Part shown: positions 35,454-43,994 of the stretch, piece by piece
Layout: each line of letters opens with the position of its first letter
Position numbering within the stretch: position 1 is the first letter of the stretch
NCBI GenBank assembly: GCA_951813525.2
Contig: CATOTJ020000002.1
Location: forward strand, 868,001-932,000
Origin: Thermohalobaculum sp951813525
GTDB lineage: Bacteria; Pseudomonadota; Alphaproteobacteria; Rhodobacterales; Rhodobacteraceae
Length of the DNA: 64,000 nt
Direction: 5' to 3'
Program-made: the position numbers and the translations under genes
The notes under the pieces: generated by a model
Seen by the model: the letters and a program-made list of their open reading frames with translations, nothing else
What the model was told of the DNA's origin: nothing
Database searches by the model: none

Positions 35454-36212
35454 ATGATGAAAACAGCATTGATTACTGGCGCGGCCCGGGGCATCGGGCT
35501 GGCCACCGCGCGGGCTTTCCTGGATGAAGGTTGGCAGGCGGCGCTGTTGGATGTCGATGGCGCGGCGCAGGCAGATGCTGTCGCTGCCCTTGGCTCACAG
35601 ACACTGGCTCTGACTGCCGATGTGTCGATCGAGGCAGAGGTCGATGCCGCAGTTGCATCGACTGTCGGGCGCTTTGGGTCCATCGACGCTCTCATCAACA
35701 ATGCTGGCACCGCGGTCTTCAAGCCAATTTTGGAGACGACACCAGATGAGTGGTCGCGTGTCCTGAATGTGAATCTAACCGGACCGTTCCTGATGACCCG
35801 CGCGTCGGTGCCGTTCATGCGCAGGGGCGGGGCCGTGGTGAACATTGCTTCGATATCTGGCCAGCGTGCATCCACACTTCGGGTTGCCTATGGCACATCG
35901 AAAGCAGCGCTGATGCATCTGACGAAACAAATGGCAGCGGAGTTCGCCCATTTGGGCCTGCGCGCCAATTGCGTTGCGCCCGGTCCAGTTGATACGGCCA
36001 TGGCCAAAGCCGTTCACAGCGCCGAGATCCGAGCCGACTATCACGATGCAATCCCGCTGAACCGGTACGGGCTGGAGAAAGAAATTGCCGATGCGATCCT
36101 GTTCCTCTGCTCGGACAGGGCCAGTTACATCACCGGGCAAACCCTTTCCGTCGATGGCGGGTTCGAAGCGACCGGGATCGGTTTGGCGACCCTGCGACGG
36201 GATGTAAATTGA
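35454..36212 (+). CDS. Short-chain dehydrogenase/reductase
   Basis: NAD(P)-dependent oxidoreductase of 252 aa with a complete classical SDR fold: TGAARGIG cofactor motif at residues 8-15, NNAGTAVF, catalytic Ser in ASISGQ and YGTSK (Tyr-x3-Lys), then the C-terminal SYITGQTLSVDGG. The Asp after the second strand (LLDVDG) suggests NAD preference. Two ATG codons lie side by side (35454, 35457) after a GGGGGCGG stretch. The substrate cannot be told; it stands alone behind lolD. Confidence 0.92.
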   Translation: MMKTALITGAARGIGLATARAFLDEGWQAALLDVDGAAQADAVAALGSQTLALTADVSIEAEVDAAVASTVGRFGSIDALINNAGTAVFKPILETTPDEWSRVLNVNLTGPFLMTRASVPFMRRGGAVVNIASISGQRASTLRVAYGTSKAALMHLTKQMAAEFAHLGLRANCVAPGPVDTAMAKAVHSAEIRADYHDAIPLNRYGLEKEIADAILFLCSDRASYITGQTLSVDGGFEATGIGLATLRRDVN

Positions 36213-36375
36213 AGAACAGAATGTTTCGTTAGGTGGAAGTCGGTCAGACACTGGTGCTATTTCGACCGCAGGCCGAACCTCATCCGGTTTAATTTCTCAT
36301 TTAGTAGTAATTCGCACTGCGCGACTTGATGATTCGAATGTCATAATTGGTGCCACCAAATGGGGAGGCACGGCT

Positions 36376-37365
36376 ATGACGACATATTCGAAAATTCTCA
36401 AGATACTCGAAAATTCTGTAGGTGGACAGTCGATCGGTGCACATGGAAATTTTTGGCGCGGCAGGTCACGTGACGATTTCGTCGGTCATTCTGTTTTTGG
36501 ACAGAAACTCGTGACTCTGGGCGACGGTGCCAATTCGGCACTGGTCAAAGCGATGCGCGGGCTCGCGCCGTTCGGTAGCGATGTGCCACCATCTGCGCCG
36601 GGCGAGATTTTTCGCAGGATGCCCGCTGGAATGTCGGAAGTTGATGCTTCGGAAATTTCGACCATCTCGGATTGGATCGATAACGGTTGCCCCGAAACCA
36701 GCGATGCGGCCGACGGCATTATGAGCGACGAAAAAATCAATCAGTTCTTCCGCGAGTTTGACGATTTTTTCATGTTTTCTGTATCGAGCGAGGTTAGCGA
36801 GTCAATTGGGGTGTTCTTTTCGGGCATTGCGATGTGGCCTGGAATGGGTGGGCCGAGCAGAACCGACTGGGGAGACTTTCTTGCTGAAGCCGATACAATT
36901 TCAGCGGCGAGACATCTCTCAACAACCCAGCTTGGAATATTTACTCGGCATTTCGGTGACCCGGCGAATCTTGATCATTTGTCGGACGCCTTTTCCCGTT
37001 TTGGAGCTGGCCGATTGCCCGATGATCCGCTGCGTCCACACGCGCCGCGCCATCGGATGGATGGGCACACCATGTGGAATATTTGGATCGGCTTTGCGTC
37101 TGCCTGTCTGCAATTGGGCCTGGGAACGGATCAGTGGAGGCAGTTTGCGCCAAGGATCGCATTGGGCGCTGTGCACGATGCGTTGTTCAGAAATGACCGC
37201 CCAGTCGGCGGACGCCTTAATGTGACGCGCTATAATGCGTCGCAGCCGGACTTGGTCGATACGATCATTGCCGACTTTGGCATCGCCTCGATCGCTGATC
37301 TGCTGGCTGCACTCGAGTCCCTGTCGCTTGAGATGCTCGGACTCCCGACACCGCCAAGCAATTAG
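36376..37365 (+). CDS. Uncharacterised protein
   Basis: Protein of 329 aa with no signal peptide or obvious membrane helix. It starts with MTTYSKILKILENSVGGQS and has GAHGNFWRGRSRDDFVGHSVFG, FRRMPAGMSEVDA and a DWIDNGCP motif around residue 114. WIDNGCP-like endings occur in some heme-less cytochrome-c-like regions, but there is no CxxCH here, so that link is weak. A His/Arg-rich stretch (HAPRHRMDGHTMWN) at about 220-235 could bind metal. GGGGAGG precedes the ATG. Flanking spacers of 163 and 112 bases suggest a single-gene unit. I cannot assign a function. Confidence 0.75.
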   Translation: MTTYSKILKILENSVGGQSIGAHGNFWRGRSRDDFVGHSVFGQKLVTLGDGANSALVKAMRGLAPFGSDVPPSAPGEIFRRMPAGMSEVDASEISTISDWIDNGCPETSDAADGIMSDEKINQFFREFDDFFMFSVSSEVSESIGVFFSGIAMWPGMGGPSRTDWGDFLAEADTISAARHLSTTQLGIFTRHFGDPANLDHLSDAFSRFGAGRLPDDPLRPHAPRHRMDGHTMWNIWIGFASACLQLGLGTDQWRQFAPRIALGAVHDALFRNDRPVGGRLNVTRYNASQPDLVDTIIADFGIASIADLLAALESLSLEMLGLPTPPSN

Positions 37366-37477
37366 GTTCAGGTGAATGCCGCAGCGTTTGGCCGAACTGG
37401 TCGCGGATGGTAGACTCGCACCAGGCGGGGGCTTGGCTGGCCGGAATTGGCCAAAATGTTAGTGATTCGAGGAAGAT

Positions 37478-37918
37478 ATGAAAGCTGTTCTGTCGATTGT
37501 TGTGCTCGCCGCCATTGGCGTCGGGGGATATTTCTTAGCCGATAGCCAAGGTTGGTTGGGTGCGGCTGCGTTGTCAAAGGAAGACGCCGAAAAGGCCTTG
37601 CAGGCGCATGTGGACAAAGTCACCGGTGCGGAAGACGGCGAGATGAAATGGGATGATTGGTCGAGCATCGTCGGCGCAAAGCGGGATGGTCTGACGGTTA
37701 CGATGGAAGGAAAAACCAGCCTGGACGCCGAAAAATTGGCTGATGACTATCTGGAATCGCGCAAGGGGCAGGCGGGTAATCTGCTATGCCGCGATAAGGC
37801 GATGCTGGCGCTGTTGAAAGCCGGCGGCAAGATTGTCCAGAACTGGAAATCTGCGGACGGTAAGGAAATCGGCACTGTCACCGTCGAAGGCACGTTTTGC
37901 GACGGGTATCATAAATAA
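37478..37918 (+). CDS. Small membrane-anchored or exported protein, unknown
   Basis: A 146-aa protein beginning with a hydrophobic segment (about residues 4-24, LSIVVLAAIGVGGYFLA) that could be an uncleaved anchor or signal peptide. The rest is soluble, with an alternating pattern (SIVGAKRDGLTVTMEGK, IGTVTVEGTFCDG) suggesting a small alpha/beta domain. It has two Cys residues, one in NLLCRDK and one in GTFCDG, which could form a disulfide in the periplasm. No family is recognised. It converges with the next gene. Confidence 0.75.
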   Translation: MKAVLSIVVLAAIGVGGYFLADSQGWLGAAALSKEDAEKALQAHVDKVTGAEDGEMKWDDWSSIVGAKRDGLTVTMEGKTSLDAEKLADDYLESRKGQAGNLLCRDKAMLALLKAGGKIVQNWKSADGKEIGTVTVEGTFCDGYHK

Positions 37919-37999
37919 ATTTCCGACGGGCGCTGCCTCCACGACTTCTGGAACAGCGCCCGCAGGGTGGGGGTGGGCTGGATGCCCATCCGATCACCA

Positions 38000-38431
38000 T
38001 CAGGCCCGTTGATCGGCGACCGTTGCCGACGCGATGGGCCCGCAGACCAGCGCCAGTATTCCTGCGTTCAAGACAGTGTTGAACCAGGCGCCTGCCAAGA
38101 TCGATCCGACGCTGTCGACGACGAACCAACCCAACATGAATGTCAGGATAATGCGTCGGCCGCGCGCCGGGTCGCTGGAATAGACTTCGATCGCGACCAG
38201 CCAAACGGCCAGGCCGATCCCGACGGTAAGCCCGCCTGCAATGCCGGATAGCAGCTTTGTCTCGTCGGCCTGATACGTCTGCTTTCCGTCAAATGGCCAG
38301 TATGCAAGATCGATGAACCCTTCATTCAGAACGGACATTGCACCGCTGGTGACCCAGGAAAAGAAGATCCCGATAAGAACCAGGCCCAGGCCTGCGCATT
38401 TCAGCCATGTTGTTTTTCCGTGGTGTGTCAT
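38000..38431 (-). CDS. Four-helix membrane protein, unknown
   Basis: Protein of 143 aa with four hydrophobic segments (about residues 12-32, 60-82, 95-115 and 120-137). Only a few charged residues lie between them, and a loop after the first helix reads FIDLAYWPFDGKQTYQ. The start at 38431 follows a GAGGG site; an upstream in-frame start at 38491 overlaps the palindrome described below and is less likely. It is divergent from the XRE regulator across a 128-base region holding that palindrome, so it may be regulated by it. Confidence 0.75.
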   Translation of the reverse strand: MTHHGKTTWLKCAGLGLVLIGIFFSWVTSGAMSVLNEGFIDLAYWPFDGKQTYQADETKLLSGIAGGLTVGIGLAVWLVAIEVYSSDPARGRRIILTFMLGWFVVDSVGSILAGAWFNTVLNAGILALVCGPIASATVADQRA

Positions 38432-38491
38432 CTCTGACCCTCTGCCGTGAATTCGTGGGGCAGACTTGATCGGAGAGCGTATCCGATTCAA

Positions 38492-38506
38492 TTACCTGGC
38501 AGGTAA
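38492..38506. promoter_or_regulatory. Palindromic operator candidate between the XRE regulator and the membrane-protein gene
   Basis: TTACCTG-G-CAGGTAA is a perfect 7-bp inverted repeat around one base. It lies midway in the divergent intergenic region, 53 bp before the XRE gene start and 60 bp before the membrane-protein start. Position and symmetry fit an autoregulatory binding site for the adjacent XRE dimer. This is inferred from sequence only. Confidence 0.65.
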
Positions 38507-38559
38507 GTGACCCCGGATTTTTTTGCAGTATCTTGGAATTCGGCTTGCACGAGGGATTG

Positions 38560-39333
38560 ATGAGCACAGATTTTGGAACCACGCTGAAATCATGGCGTAC
38601 GGCGCGGCGGATGAGCCAGATGGATTTGGGCCTGTCCGCGAATGTATCGGCGCGGCACATCTCCTTTCTCGAGACCGGCAGGTCGCGGCCCAGCCGGACG
38701 ATGGTGTTGCAACTTTGCGAAGAACTTGCGGTGCCGCGGGCCGGGCGCAATCAGATGTTAACTGCTGCGGGGCTCGCGCCTGCATATGGCGTCCGAAATT
38801 TGAATGAGACGGACATGGCGCCTGTGCGCGGAGCCGTCGATTGGATGCTGCAACGCCACGACCCCTATCCGGCCCTTGCATTGGATCGCCATTGGCGGCT
38901 TTTAAAACTGAACCGGTCGGCGGCGACGATGTTGGCAGGTCTGGGAGTGCAGCCGGGCGACAGCCTGATCCGGGCGCTGGCAGAAAACGCTGTACTGCGC
39001 AGCTCTATTGAAAACCTTGACGAGGTACTGGTGCATACGGCAGTGCGCCTGCGAACCGAAATTGCTCATCTGGGCGGCGATGACGAACTGACGGAGGTTT
39101 TGGAGATCCTGCAATCCGGAACCCAAGAAGGGGCGGTTCCACGGATCGAAGCGGGTCTTCTACCCGCCTTCATTCCGACCCGGTTCCGGATGGGCGGTCT
39201 CACCTTGTCGTTGTTTTCGACATTGGCACAATTCGGAACCGTCGAAGATGTGGCGTTGGCCGAGATGAAGATCGAGATGATGTTTCCGGCCGATGACGCA
39301 ACGCGGGCGGTTTTGCAATCGATGGCCGGATGA
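38560..39333 (+). CDS. XRE-family transcriptional regulator with MmyB-like ligand domain
   Basis: DNA-binding protein of 257 aa. The N-terminal helix-turn-helix (about residues 5-62) contains LKSWRTARRMSQMDLGLSANVSARHISFLETGRSRPS. The C-terminal part (about 95-255) has the MmyB-like PAS-type ligand-binding pattern, including ALALDRHWRLLKLNRSAATMLAGLG. Such regulators sense small molecules, often fatty acids. The ATG at 38560 follows GAGGG. It faces the four-helix protein across the 38492 palindrome and converges with the molybdopterin oxidoreductase gene, 6 bases away at the stops. Confidence 0.9.
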   Translation: MSTDFGTTLKSWRTARRMSQMDLGLSANVSARHISFLETGRSRPSRTMVLQLCEELAVPRAGRNQMLTAAGLAPAYGVRNLNETDMAPVRGAVDWMLQRHDPYPALALDRHWRLLKLNRSAATMLAGLGVQPGDSLIRALAENAVLRSSIENLDEVLVHTAVRLRTEIAHLGGDDELTEVLEILQSGTQEGAVPRIEAGLLPAFIPTRFRMGGLTLSLFSTLAQFGTVEDVALAEMKIEMMFPADDATRAVLQSMAG

Positions 39334-39339
39334 CGGCCG

Positions 39340-41364
39340 TCAGGCGGCTGTGACCTCGACCCGGGCGCCATAGTTCGATTGACCGACGGAAAACGGAAAG
39401 GCGGTGAGCGCTGCGCCGGATAGAACAGGATCGCTGCGGGTCAGCGCGTTCAGTCCGGGCCAGCCATCGCGCATCCACACCGTGCCCTCCGGCATGCGTC
39501 TGGTGATTTTCGCCAGCGCGTGAAATTCGCCGCGCGAGTTGCTGACGCGAATATCCTGGCCATCGGCCAATCCCCGCGCGGCCGCGTCAGGCGGGGACAG
39601 CCACAGCTCGGGCGCCGGTTCGCGTGCCGCCAGCGTCGGCAGCGATCTGGCGTTGTCATAAAACGAGTGAAAATGCGCAAATGTCCGGCCGTGTGCGAAG
39701 GCCAACGGCAGGTCGTCCTGGCTGTCGTCCGGCTGCGCGGGCAGGGCAGGCAACCCCATTTCAACGGCGCGCTGTGAGAAAAATTCGATCTTGCCGGACG
39801 GGGTGCTAAAGTGGTGGGTCGGATAGGCAACAGGCGAGATTTGGAGGGCGGCACGTCCACCATTATCACGCATCTTTGCGACGGTCGCATGACCGGTTGC
39901 CGGATGGTTCAGCACTGCATCGATGGCGGCTTCCTGATCCGCCCAAGGGTAGACGTCGTCAACGCCCAGACGGTCGGCCAGTGCCTGATAGATGCTGAAA
40001 AGTGGGCGTGCTTCGCCTGCCTTCGGAAGAACACGGTCAGCCAGATAAACATGAGAGTTCGTGGACTTAACGCCCACTTCCTCGAGCCAAATCGTGCCTG
40101 GCAAGACGATATCGGCGACCTCGCGTCCGGTCTGATTGAGGAAGATGTCATAGGAGACGACCAGTTCGGCGTTCAAAATCGCCTGGCGGGTGCGATTTGT
40201 GTCAGGGAAAGACGACAGCATGTTCGAGCCGAGCGTGAGGAGGACCTTGGTCCGGCCGTCCTCTAACGATCCCGTAATCTCGGTCATCTGGTTTGGGATG
40301 TAATTACCAGGTGGCCTTCGGTCGGCGGCGGAGATGTCGTTGAACCCGGCGCCGTGGCTGCGGGCGCCATGGCGTGGGCCGATGCCGCCGCCGGGAATAC
40401 TGTAATTGCCCGTCAGCGCGGGCAGGCAGGCGATCGCGCGGGCCGCCGCCCAGGTGTTTGCGCCCTTATGCAGCGATGAGCCGCCGACAACGATCATCGC
40501 CGGGCCACCTGTCGCATAGGTGCGGGCCAGCTCCGCGATCTGACTAGCATCGACCCCGGTGATACCGGCTGCCCATGTTGGGCCTTTGTCGGCGACATGG
40601 GACCTTAACGCATCGAAACCGACAGTATGCTGGTCAATAAATGCAGCGTCGTGCAGTCCTTCGTCGATGATGGTGTGCATCATGGCCAACGCCAGTGCCG
40701 CATCAGTGCCCGGACGGACCATCAGCAGATCGCCAGCCAAGGCGCTGGCTTCGGTCCTGCGTATATCGATGGCAGCGATCCGGGCACCGCGGCGTTTTGC
40801 GGCGTCGAGATGGGGCATCGTGTTCGCCTGGCTGACCGTGTTGGCGCCCCATAAAAGGATCATGTCGGAATTGGCGCCCATATCCTCCTTGGTCGAGGTT
40901 TCCAACGCCCCGGTCAGGCCAAGACCAAAGCCGCCAAGGCCCCAGCAGATCATTGCCGGGTTCCAATGTTGGCAGCCATAAAGGTTCGCAAATCGTTCAA
41001 ACTGCCCGCGTTTGACCCCGGCGCCATAATCGTTTGCAGCGTTGCCATGGCCCTGCCAGAGGCCGACGGCCTCGCGCCCGGCGTTTTGCATCGCTGTGGC
41101 AATCCGGTCTAGCGCATCGTCCCAGGTGATGCGTCGCCACGTATCCGTTCCGCGCTGATCGCGGGCCATCGGGTGTAGCAACCGTTTTGCGTTGCCGACG
41201 ATTTCATGGGCGGCTTTGCCGCGCATACAAAGATTGCCGCGGCTATCTGGATTGTCCGGGTCGCCGACAATCGTGACACTTCCGTCGAGGCTGGGGGTGA
41301 CGCGCATGCCGCAAAGGGTTGGGTGACAATTCATCGGGCACATCGTGGTGACGGCTTCGGTCAT
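39340..41364 (-). CDS. Molybdopterin-dependent oxidoreductase (DMSO reductase superfamily, formate-dehydrogenase-like)
   Basis: Cytoplasmic-looking enzyme of 674 aa without a Tat signal. The N-terminal [4Fe-4S] site has Cys9, Cys13, Cys18 and Cys46 (CPMNCHPTLC, then GNLCMRGK). Cys140 in MICWGLGG is in the position of the Mo/W ligand of Nap/Fdh-type enzymes. Later motifs are ILLWGANTVSQANTMPHLDAAKRRG, GGSSLHKG and the C-terminal dinucleotide-binding domain, ending FPFSVGQSNYGARVEV. The start at 41364 overlaps the next gene upstream by ATGA. No electron-transfer or FdhD partner is adjacent, so the substrate and acceptor are unknown. Confidence 0.92.
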   Translation of the reverse strand: MTEAVTTMCPMNCHPTLCGMRVTPSLDGSVTIVGDPDNPDSRGNLCMRGKAAHEIVGNAKRLLHPMARDQRGTDTWRRITWDDALDRIATAMQNAGREAVGLWQGHGNAANDYGAGVKRGQFERFANLYGCQHWNPAMICWGLGGFGLGLTGALETSTKEDMGANSDMILLWGANTVSQANTMPHLDAAKRRGARIAAIDIRRTEASALAGDLLMVRPGTDAALALAMMHTIIDEGLHDAAFIDQHTVGFDALRSHVADKGPTWAAGITGVDASQIAELARTYATGGPAMIVVGGSSLHKGANTWAAARAIACLPALTGNYSIPGGGIGPRHGARSHGAGFNDISAADRRPPGNYIPNQMTEITGSLEDGRTKVLLTLGSNMLSSFPDTNRTRQAILNAELVVSYDIFLNQTGREVADIVLPGTIWLEEVGVKSTNSHVYLADRVLPKAGEARPLFSIYQALADRLGVDDVYPWADQEAAIDAVLNHPATGHATVAKMRDNGGRAALQISPVAYPTHHFSTPSGKIEFFSQRAVEMGLPALPAQPDDSQDDLPLAFAHGRTFAHFHSFYDNARSLPTLAAREPAPELWLSPPDAAARGLADGQDIRVSNSRGEFHALAKITRRMPEGTVWMRDGWPGLNALTRSDPVLSGAALTAFPFSVGQSNYGARVEVTAA

Positions 41365-41966
41365 GTTGGGTCCTTTTGGGCAAAGGCTGCCTCGTTGGCC
41401 TCCAGGGCGCGGCTGTACTCCATGACGCGGGCCGTTTCGGCTGCGATCTCGATGCCGTGGCTGCGTGCCAGACAATGAAACATGGTGTCGATGCCCAATG
41501 TAATGCCGCCGCCGGTTGTTATGCCGTCCTCAATAACGACTGCATCGACCGGCGTGACATCATCTGGCAGCAGATCTATCGGTGCGGTCTCGCCTGCAAA
41601 CACGGCCCGTTTGGTCGTCGCGCGGCGCCCGGACAACAGGCCCGCTGCGGCAACGATCATCGCGCCTGTGCAAATCGAGGTGATGCGCGCATCGGTCGTG
41701 CGCAGATAATTCAGCGTCCCAACGTGTTCTGCAGCCTCGATCCAACCTGGGCCACCGGTTACGATCAGATCGGTAAAGGCGGGCGCGTCGTGAAAACCAT
41801 AATCGGCGGTGACCACGAGGCCGTTTGCACAGGTGACGGGACCGGCAGCAACGGCAACGCCGCGAAACGCCAAATCTGGCGCAAGCCGCCTGGCAATCGA
41901 CAGAACGCCGTAAGCGGCGCCGATGTCGATTGGCTCGACCCCTTCATAGATCAAAATGCCATACAT
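41361..41966 (-). CDS. DJ-1/PfpI family protein, isonitrile-hydratase-like
   Basis: Protein of 201 aa with a class I glutamine-amidotransferase-like fold. The nucleophile elbow is SICTGAMIVAAAGLLSGRRATTK with Cys99, and the acidic partner lies near the N-terminus (EPIDIGAAYGVLS). The CTGxxxxAxAGLLxGRRATTx pattern is that of the InhA isonitrile hydratase branch, which also includes many GlxA-type proteins of unknown function. It has no AraC-type DNA-binding domain. Its stop overlaps the molybdoenzyme start (ATGA), so it is translated first and the two probably act together. Confidence 0.88.
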   Translation of the reverse strand: MYGILIYEGVEPIDIGAAYGVLSIARRLAPDLAFRGVAVAAGPVTCANGLVVTADYGFHDAPAFTDLIVTGGPGWIEAAEHVGTLNYLRTTDARITSICTGAMIVAAAGLLSGRRATTKRAVFAGETAPIDLLPDDVTPVDAVVIEDGITTGGGITLGIDTMFHCLARSHGIEIAAETARVMEYSRALEANEAAFAQKDPT

Positions 41967-42068
41967 GCCTGACCTTCATTTCGCTGGGCTGCCGGATCAT
42001 GGCATGGAGCGTGTCTTGTTCAAAGGGTCGCCGGTTCAACCGAAGACGATGCGCGCCTGATCGCGAGG

Positions 42069-43613
42069 TCAGTTGCCGAACCACCGTGACCAGCCATCTT
42101 CATAGTAGCCAACAAGGGTGTGGGTGAGCACCGAGTTCGGCTCGACATCAACAGGACCGATATCTTCGGGCCAGGATTGCATCGCGGCCCAAGTCGCTGG
42201 GTTCAAATATCGCAGCCCTTCCGGGAAGGCGGCTGGGGTTTTCGGCAGCGGCTGCATATGCGCCAGCACGAACCCCCAATCGCCAAAGCTTGGAACATAT
42301 GTGTGATAGGCGATGGTCTCCAACGCCTCGCCCGGGATCAACGGGTTCGGGGTGACGGCCAGGGTTTCGGCGATGGACCAAAAGGCGTGGCGGGCAAAGA
42401 GCGGCGAGCCTGACTGGGTGATCAGGACGCCGTGGGCTGCCAGATGCTGGGTCAGCGCCGTGTAGAATTCGTGGCTGTAGAGTTTAGAGACGGCGAAATT
42501 GGCCGGGTCCGGCAAATCAAGAATGATCACGTCGAACACCCGGTCATCGCCCTTGATGAACTCCCATGCATCGTTGTTGGTGATCTCAACCCGCGGATCG
42601 TTCAGACTGTTATCGTTCAGGGCAGTCAAATTTGGCCGGTCGCGAAACAATTCGGTCATGCGCGGATCCAGATCGACCAGAACCGCCTGCTTGACCGAAG
42701 GCCAACGCAAAACTTCGCGCATCGCCATCCCATCGCCACCGCCCAGGATCAGAACATTGGCGCGGCGCGGTGCCAGGCTCATCGCCGGGTGAACCAGGCT
42801 TTCATGATACCGATGTTCGTCCAGGCTATCGAACTGGATTGCGCCGTTCAGAAACAGGCGCGTGCGATCGCGGAACCGGGTTACGGTGATACGCTGATAG
42901 GGTGTGATCTCGGATAAGATCACATCGTCTTCGTAAAGCGCCGCATCGGCGAGCGAAACGATGCGTTCGCTGGCCGCAAATCCGGTAATGCAGGCAGCGA
43001 ACCCGCCGACCCAAAGAACGCGAAGCCCCCAACCCGTTTGCTCGCGAAACAGCCAAAGCGAAAGAGCCGCGACTGCGAGGTTGAGAATCCCAAAAAAAAG
43101 GCTCGCCGCCATCAGGCCCAATTGCGGGACGATGACAATGGGAAACAACAGCGCCGCGGCCAATGCGCCCGCATAATCGGCTGTCAGCACATTGGCCAAA
43201 GTGGTCTTTAACGCTCCTTCGCGGCGCAGGATGCGTGTGATCAGCGGGATTTCCAGACCGGAGAGAGCACCGATCGCGATGACGGTGCCGTAGAGCATGG
43301 GTTGCAGGTTATCGAGCCATGCATAAGACAGGAACAAGATCGGTGCCGAGAAGCCGCCGATCAGCCCCAACAATACCTGGCTGAATGCGAATCCCTGTTC
43401 CAAATCATCGACATAGCGCGAGACCCATGCGCCAAGGCCCATGGCACTCATGAATATGCCGATAACCAATGAAAACTGGGTGATAGAATCGCCCAGCAAA
43501 TAGCTGGCCACCGCGCCAGCAATCAGTTCGTAAACCAGCCCCGCGACGGCAACCACAAAGGTTGCCGCGAGCAGCCAGGGCCCATGCTGGCGCTGGGCCG
43601 TTTCGTCGTTCAA
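42069..43613 (-). CDS. Membrane-fused spermidine-synthase-like aminopropyltransferase
   Basis: Protein of 514 aa. The first 215 residues hold about seven hydrophobic segments; residues from about 225 form a SpeE-like domain with LFLNGAIQFDSLDEHRYHESLVHPAM, the SAM-type loop LILGGGDGMAMREVL (GGGDG at 291-295), VLVDLDPRM and VIILDLPDP. True spermidine synthases transfer aminopropyl groups from decarboxylated SAM to putrescine. Here the DSTDP-like motif is DLPDP and the active site faces an unknown acceptor. Its ATG overlaps the DUF350 stop. It is the last gene of the 42069-45879 operon. Family naming as polyamine aminopropyltransferase is by similarity only. Confidence 0.9.
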   Translation of the reverse strand: MNDETAQRQHGPWLLAATFVVAVAGLVYELIAGAVASYLLGDSITQFSLVIGIFMSAMGLGAWVSRYVDDLEQGFAFSQVLLGLIGGFSAPILFLSYAWLDNLQPMLYGTVIAIGALSGLEIPLITRILRREGALKTTLANVLTADYAGALAAALLFPIVIVPQLGLMAASLFFGILNLAVAALSLWLFREQTGWGLRVLWVGGFAACITGFAASERIVSLADAALYEDDVILSEITPYQRITVTRFRDRTRLFLNGAIQFDSLDEHRYHESLVHPAMSLAPRRANVLILGGGDGMAMREVLRWPSVKQAVLVDLDPRMTELFRDRPNLTALNDNSLNDPRVEITNNDAWEFIKGDDRVFDVIILDLPDPANFAVSKLYSHEFYTALTQHLAAHGVLITQSGSPLFARHAFWSIAETLAVTPNPLIPGEALETIAYHTYVPSFGDWGFVLAHMQPLPKTPAAFPEGLRYLNPATWAAMQSWPEDIGPVDVEPNSVLTHTLVGYYEDGWSRWFGN

Positions 43614-43828
43614 CTGCGGATGACGGAGGAGATCAGGATGGCCAGTGCAATGAAGACCGAACCGATCAGGACGGCCAGGGCAAGGTTCTGGTCTTCCTCG
43701 ATTTCCTTACGCAACGAGAACGGTGTCAGCAGTTCGATGATCAGCCAGCTGACCAGGAACAGCAAAAGACCAATCCCCGAGTAGACGATTGTAGAGACGA
43801 CTTCCGCCAGTCTGATGGTTTCGAACAT
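43610..43828 (-). CDS. DUF350 (YjfL-like) small membrane protein
   Basis: A 72-aa protein with two transmembrane helices: about residues 12-34 (STIVYSGIGLLLFLVSWLII) and 48-70 (LALAVLIGSVFIALAILISS), joined by a charged loop TPFSLRKEIEEDQN typical of DUF350. Many family members carry two such units; this one has a single unit. It overlaps the aminopropyltransferase gene by ATGA and lies 10 bases after the small Gly-rich peptide gene, within the same operon. Confidence 0.88.
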   Translation of the reverse strand: MFETIRLAEVVSTIVYSGIGLLLFLVSWLIIELLTPFSLRKEIEEDQNLALAVLIGSVFIALAILISSVIRS

Positions 43829-43838
43829 AAGTATTCCC

Positions 43839-43994
43839 CTATTTCACCCGTCCGGTCGTCCCGTAACCGCCGCCGCCAGAACCGACGCGCGCCGAGACGA
43901 TGTTGCTGCTTTCTCCCCAGACCCCGTAATAGCCCATCGCCGACAAACCGCCGACTGAACCGAGCATCGAAGTGAGGATGATGATCTTTGCCAT
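43839..43994 (-). CDS. 51-residue membrane/exported peptide with Gly-rich tail
   Basis: Very short protein: a hydrophobic N-terminal segment (KIIILTSMLGSVGGLSAMG), then YYGVWGESSNIVSARVGSGGGGYGTTGRVK. It looks like either a one-helix membrane peptide or a secreted peptide with a signal. The start at 43994 overlaps the upstream DUF4178 stop (TAATG), which strongly supports that it is translated; the longer frame start at 44024 is less likely. No family is recognised. Its place between DUF4178 and DUF350 suggests an integral part, or a substrate, of the system. Confidence 0.7.
   Translation of the reverse strand: MAKIIILTSMLGSVGGLSAMGYYGVWGESSNIVSARVGSGGGGYGTTGRVK

Noticed and set aside
37928..37961. 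Inverted repeat GGGCGCTG...CAGCGCCC between two convergent genes
   Set aside because: The loop is 18 bases long and no T tract follows; too weak to call a terminator.
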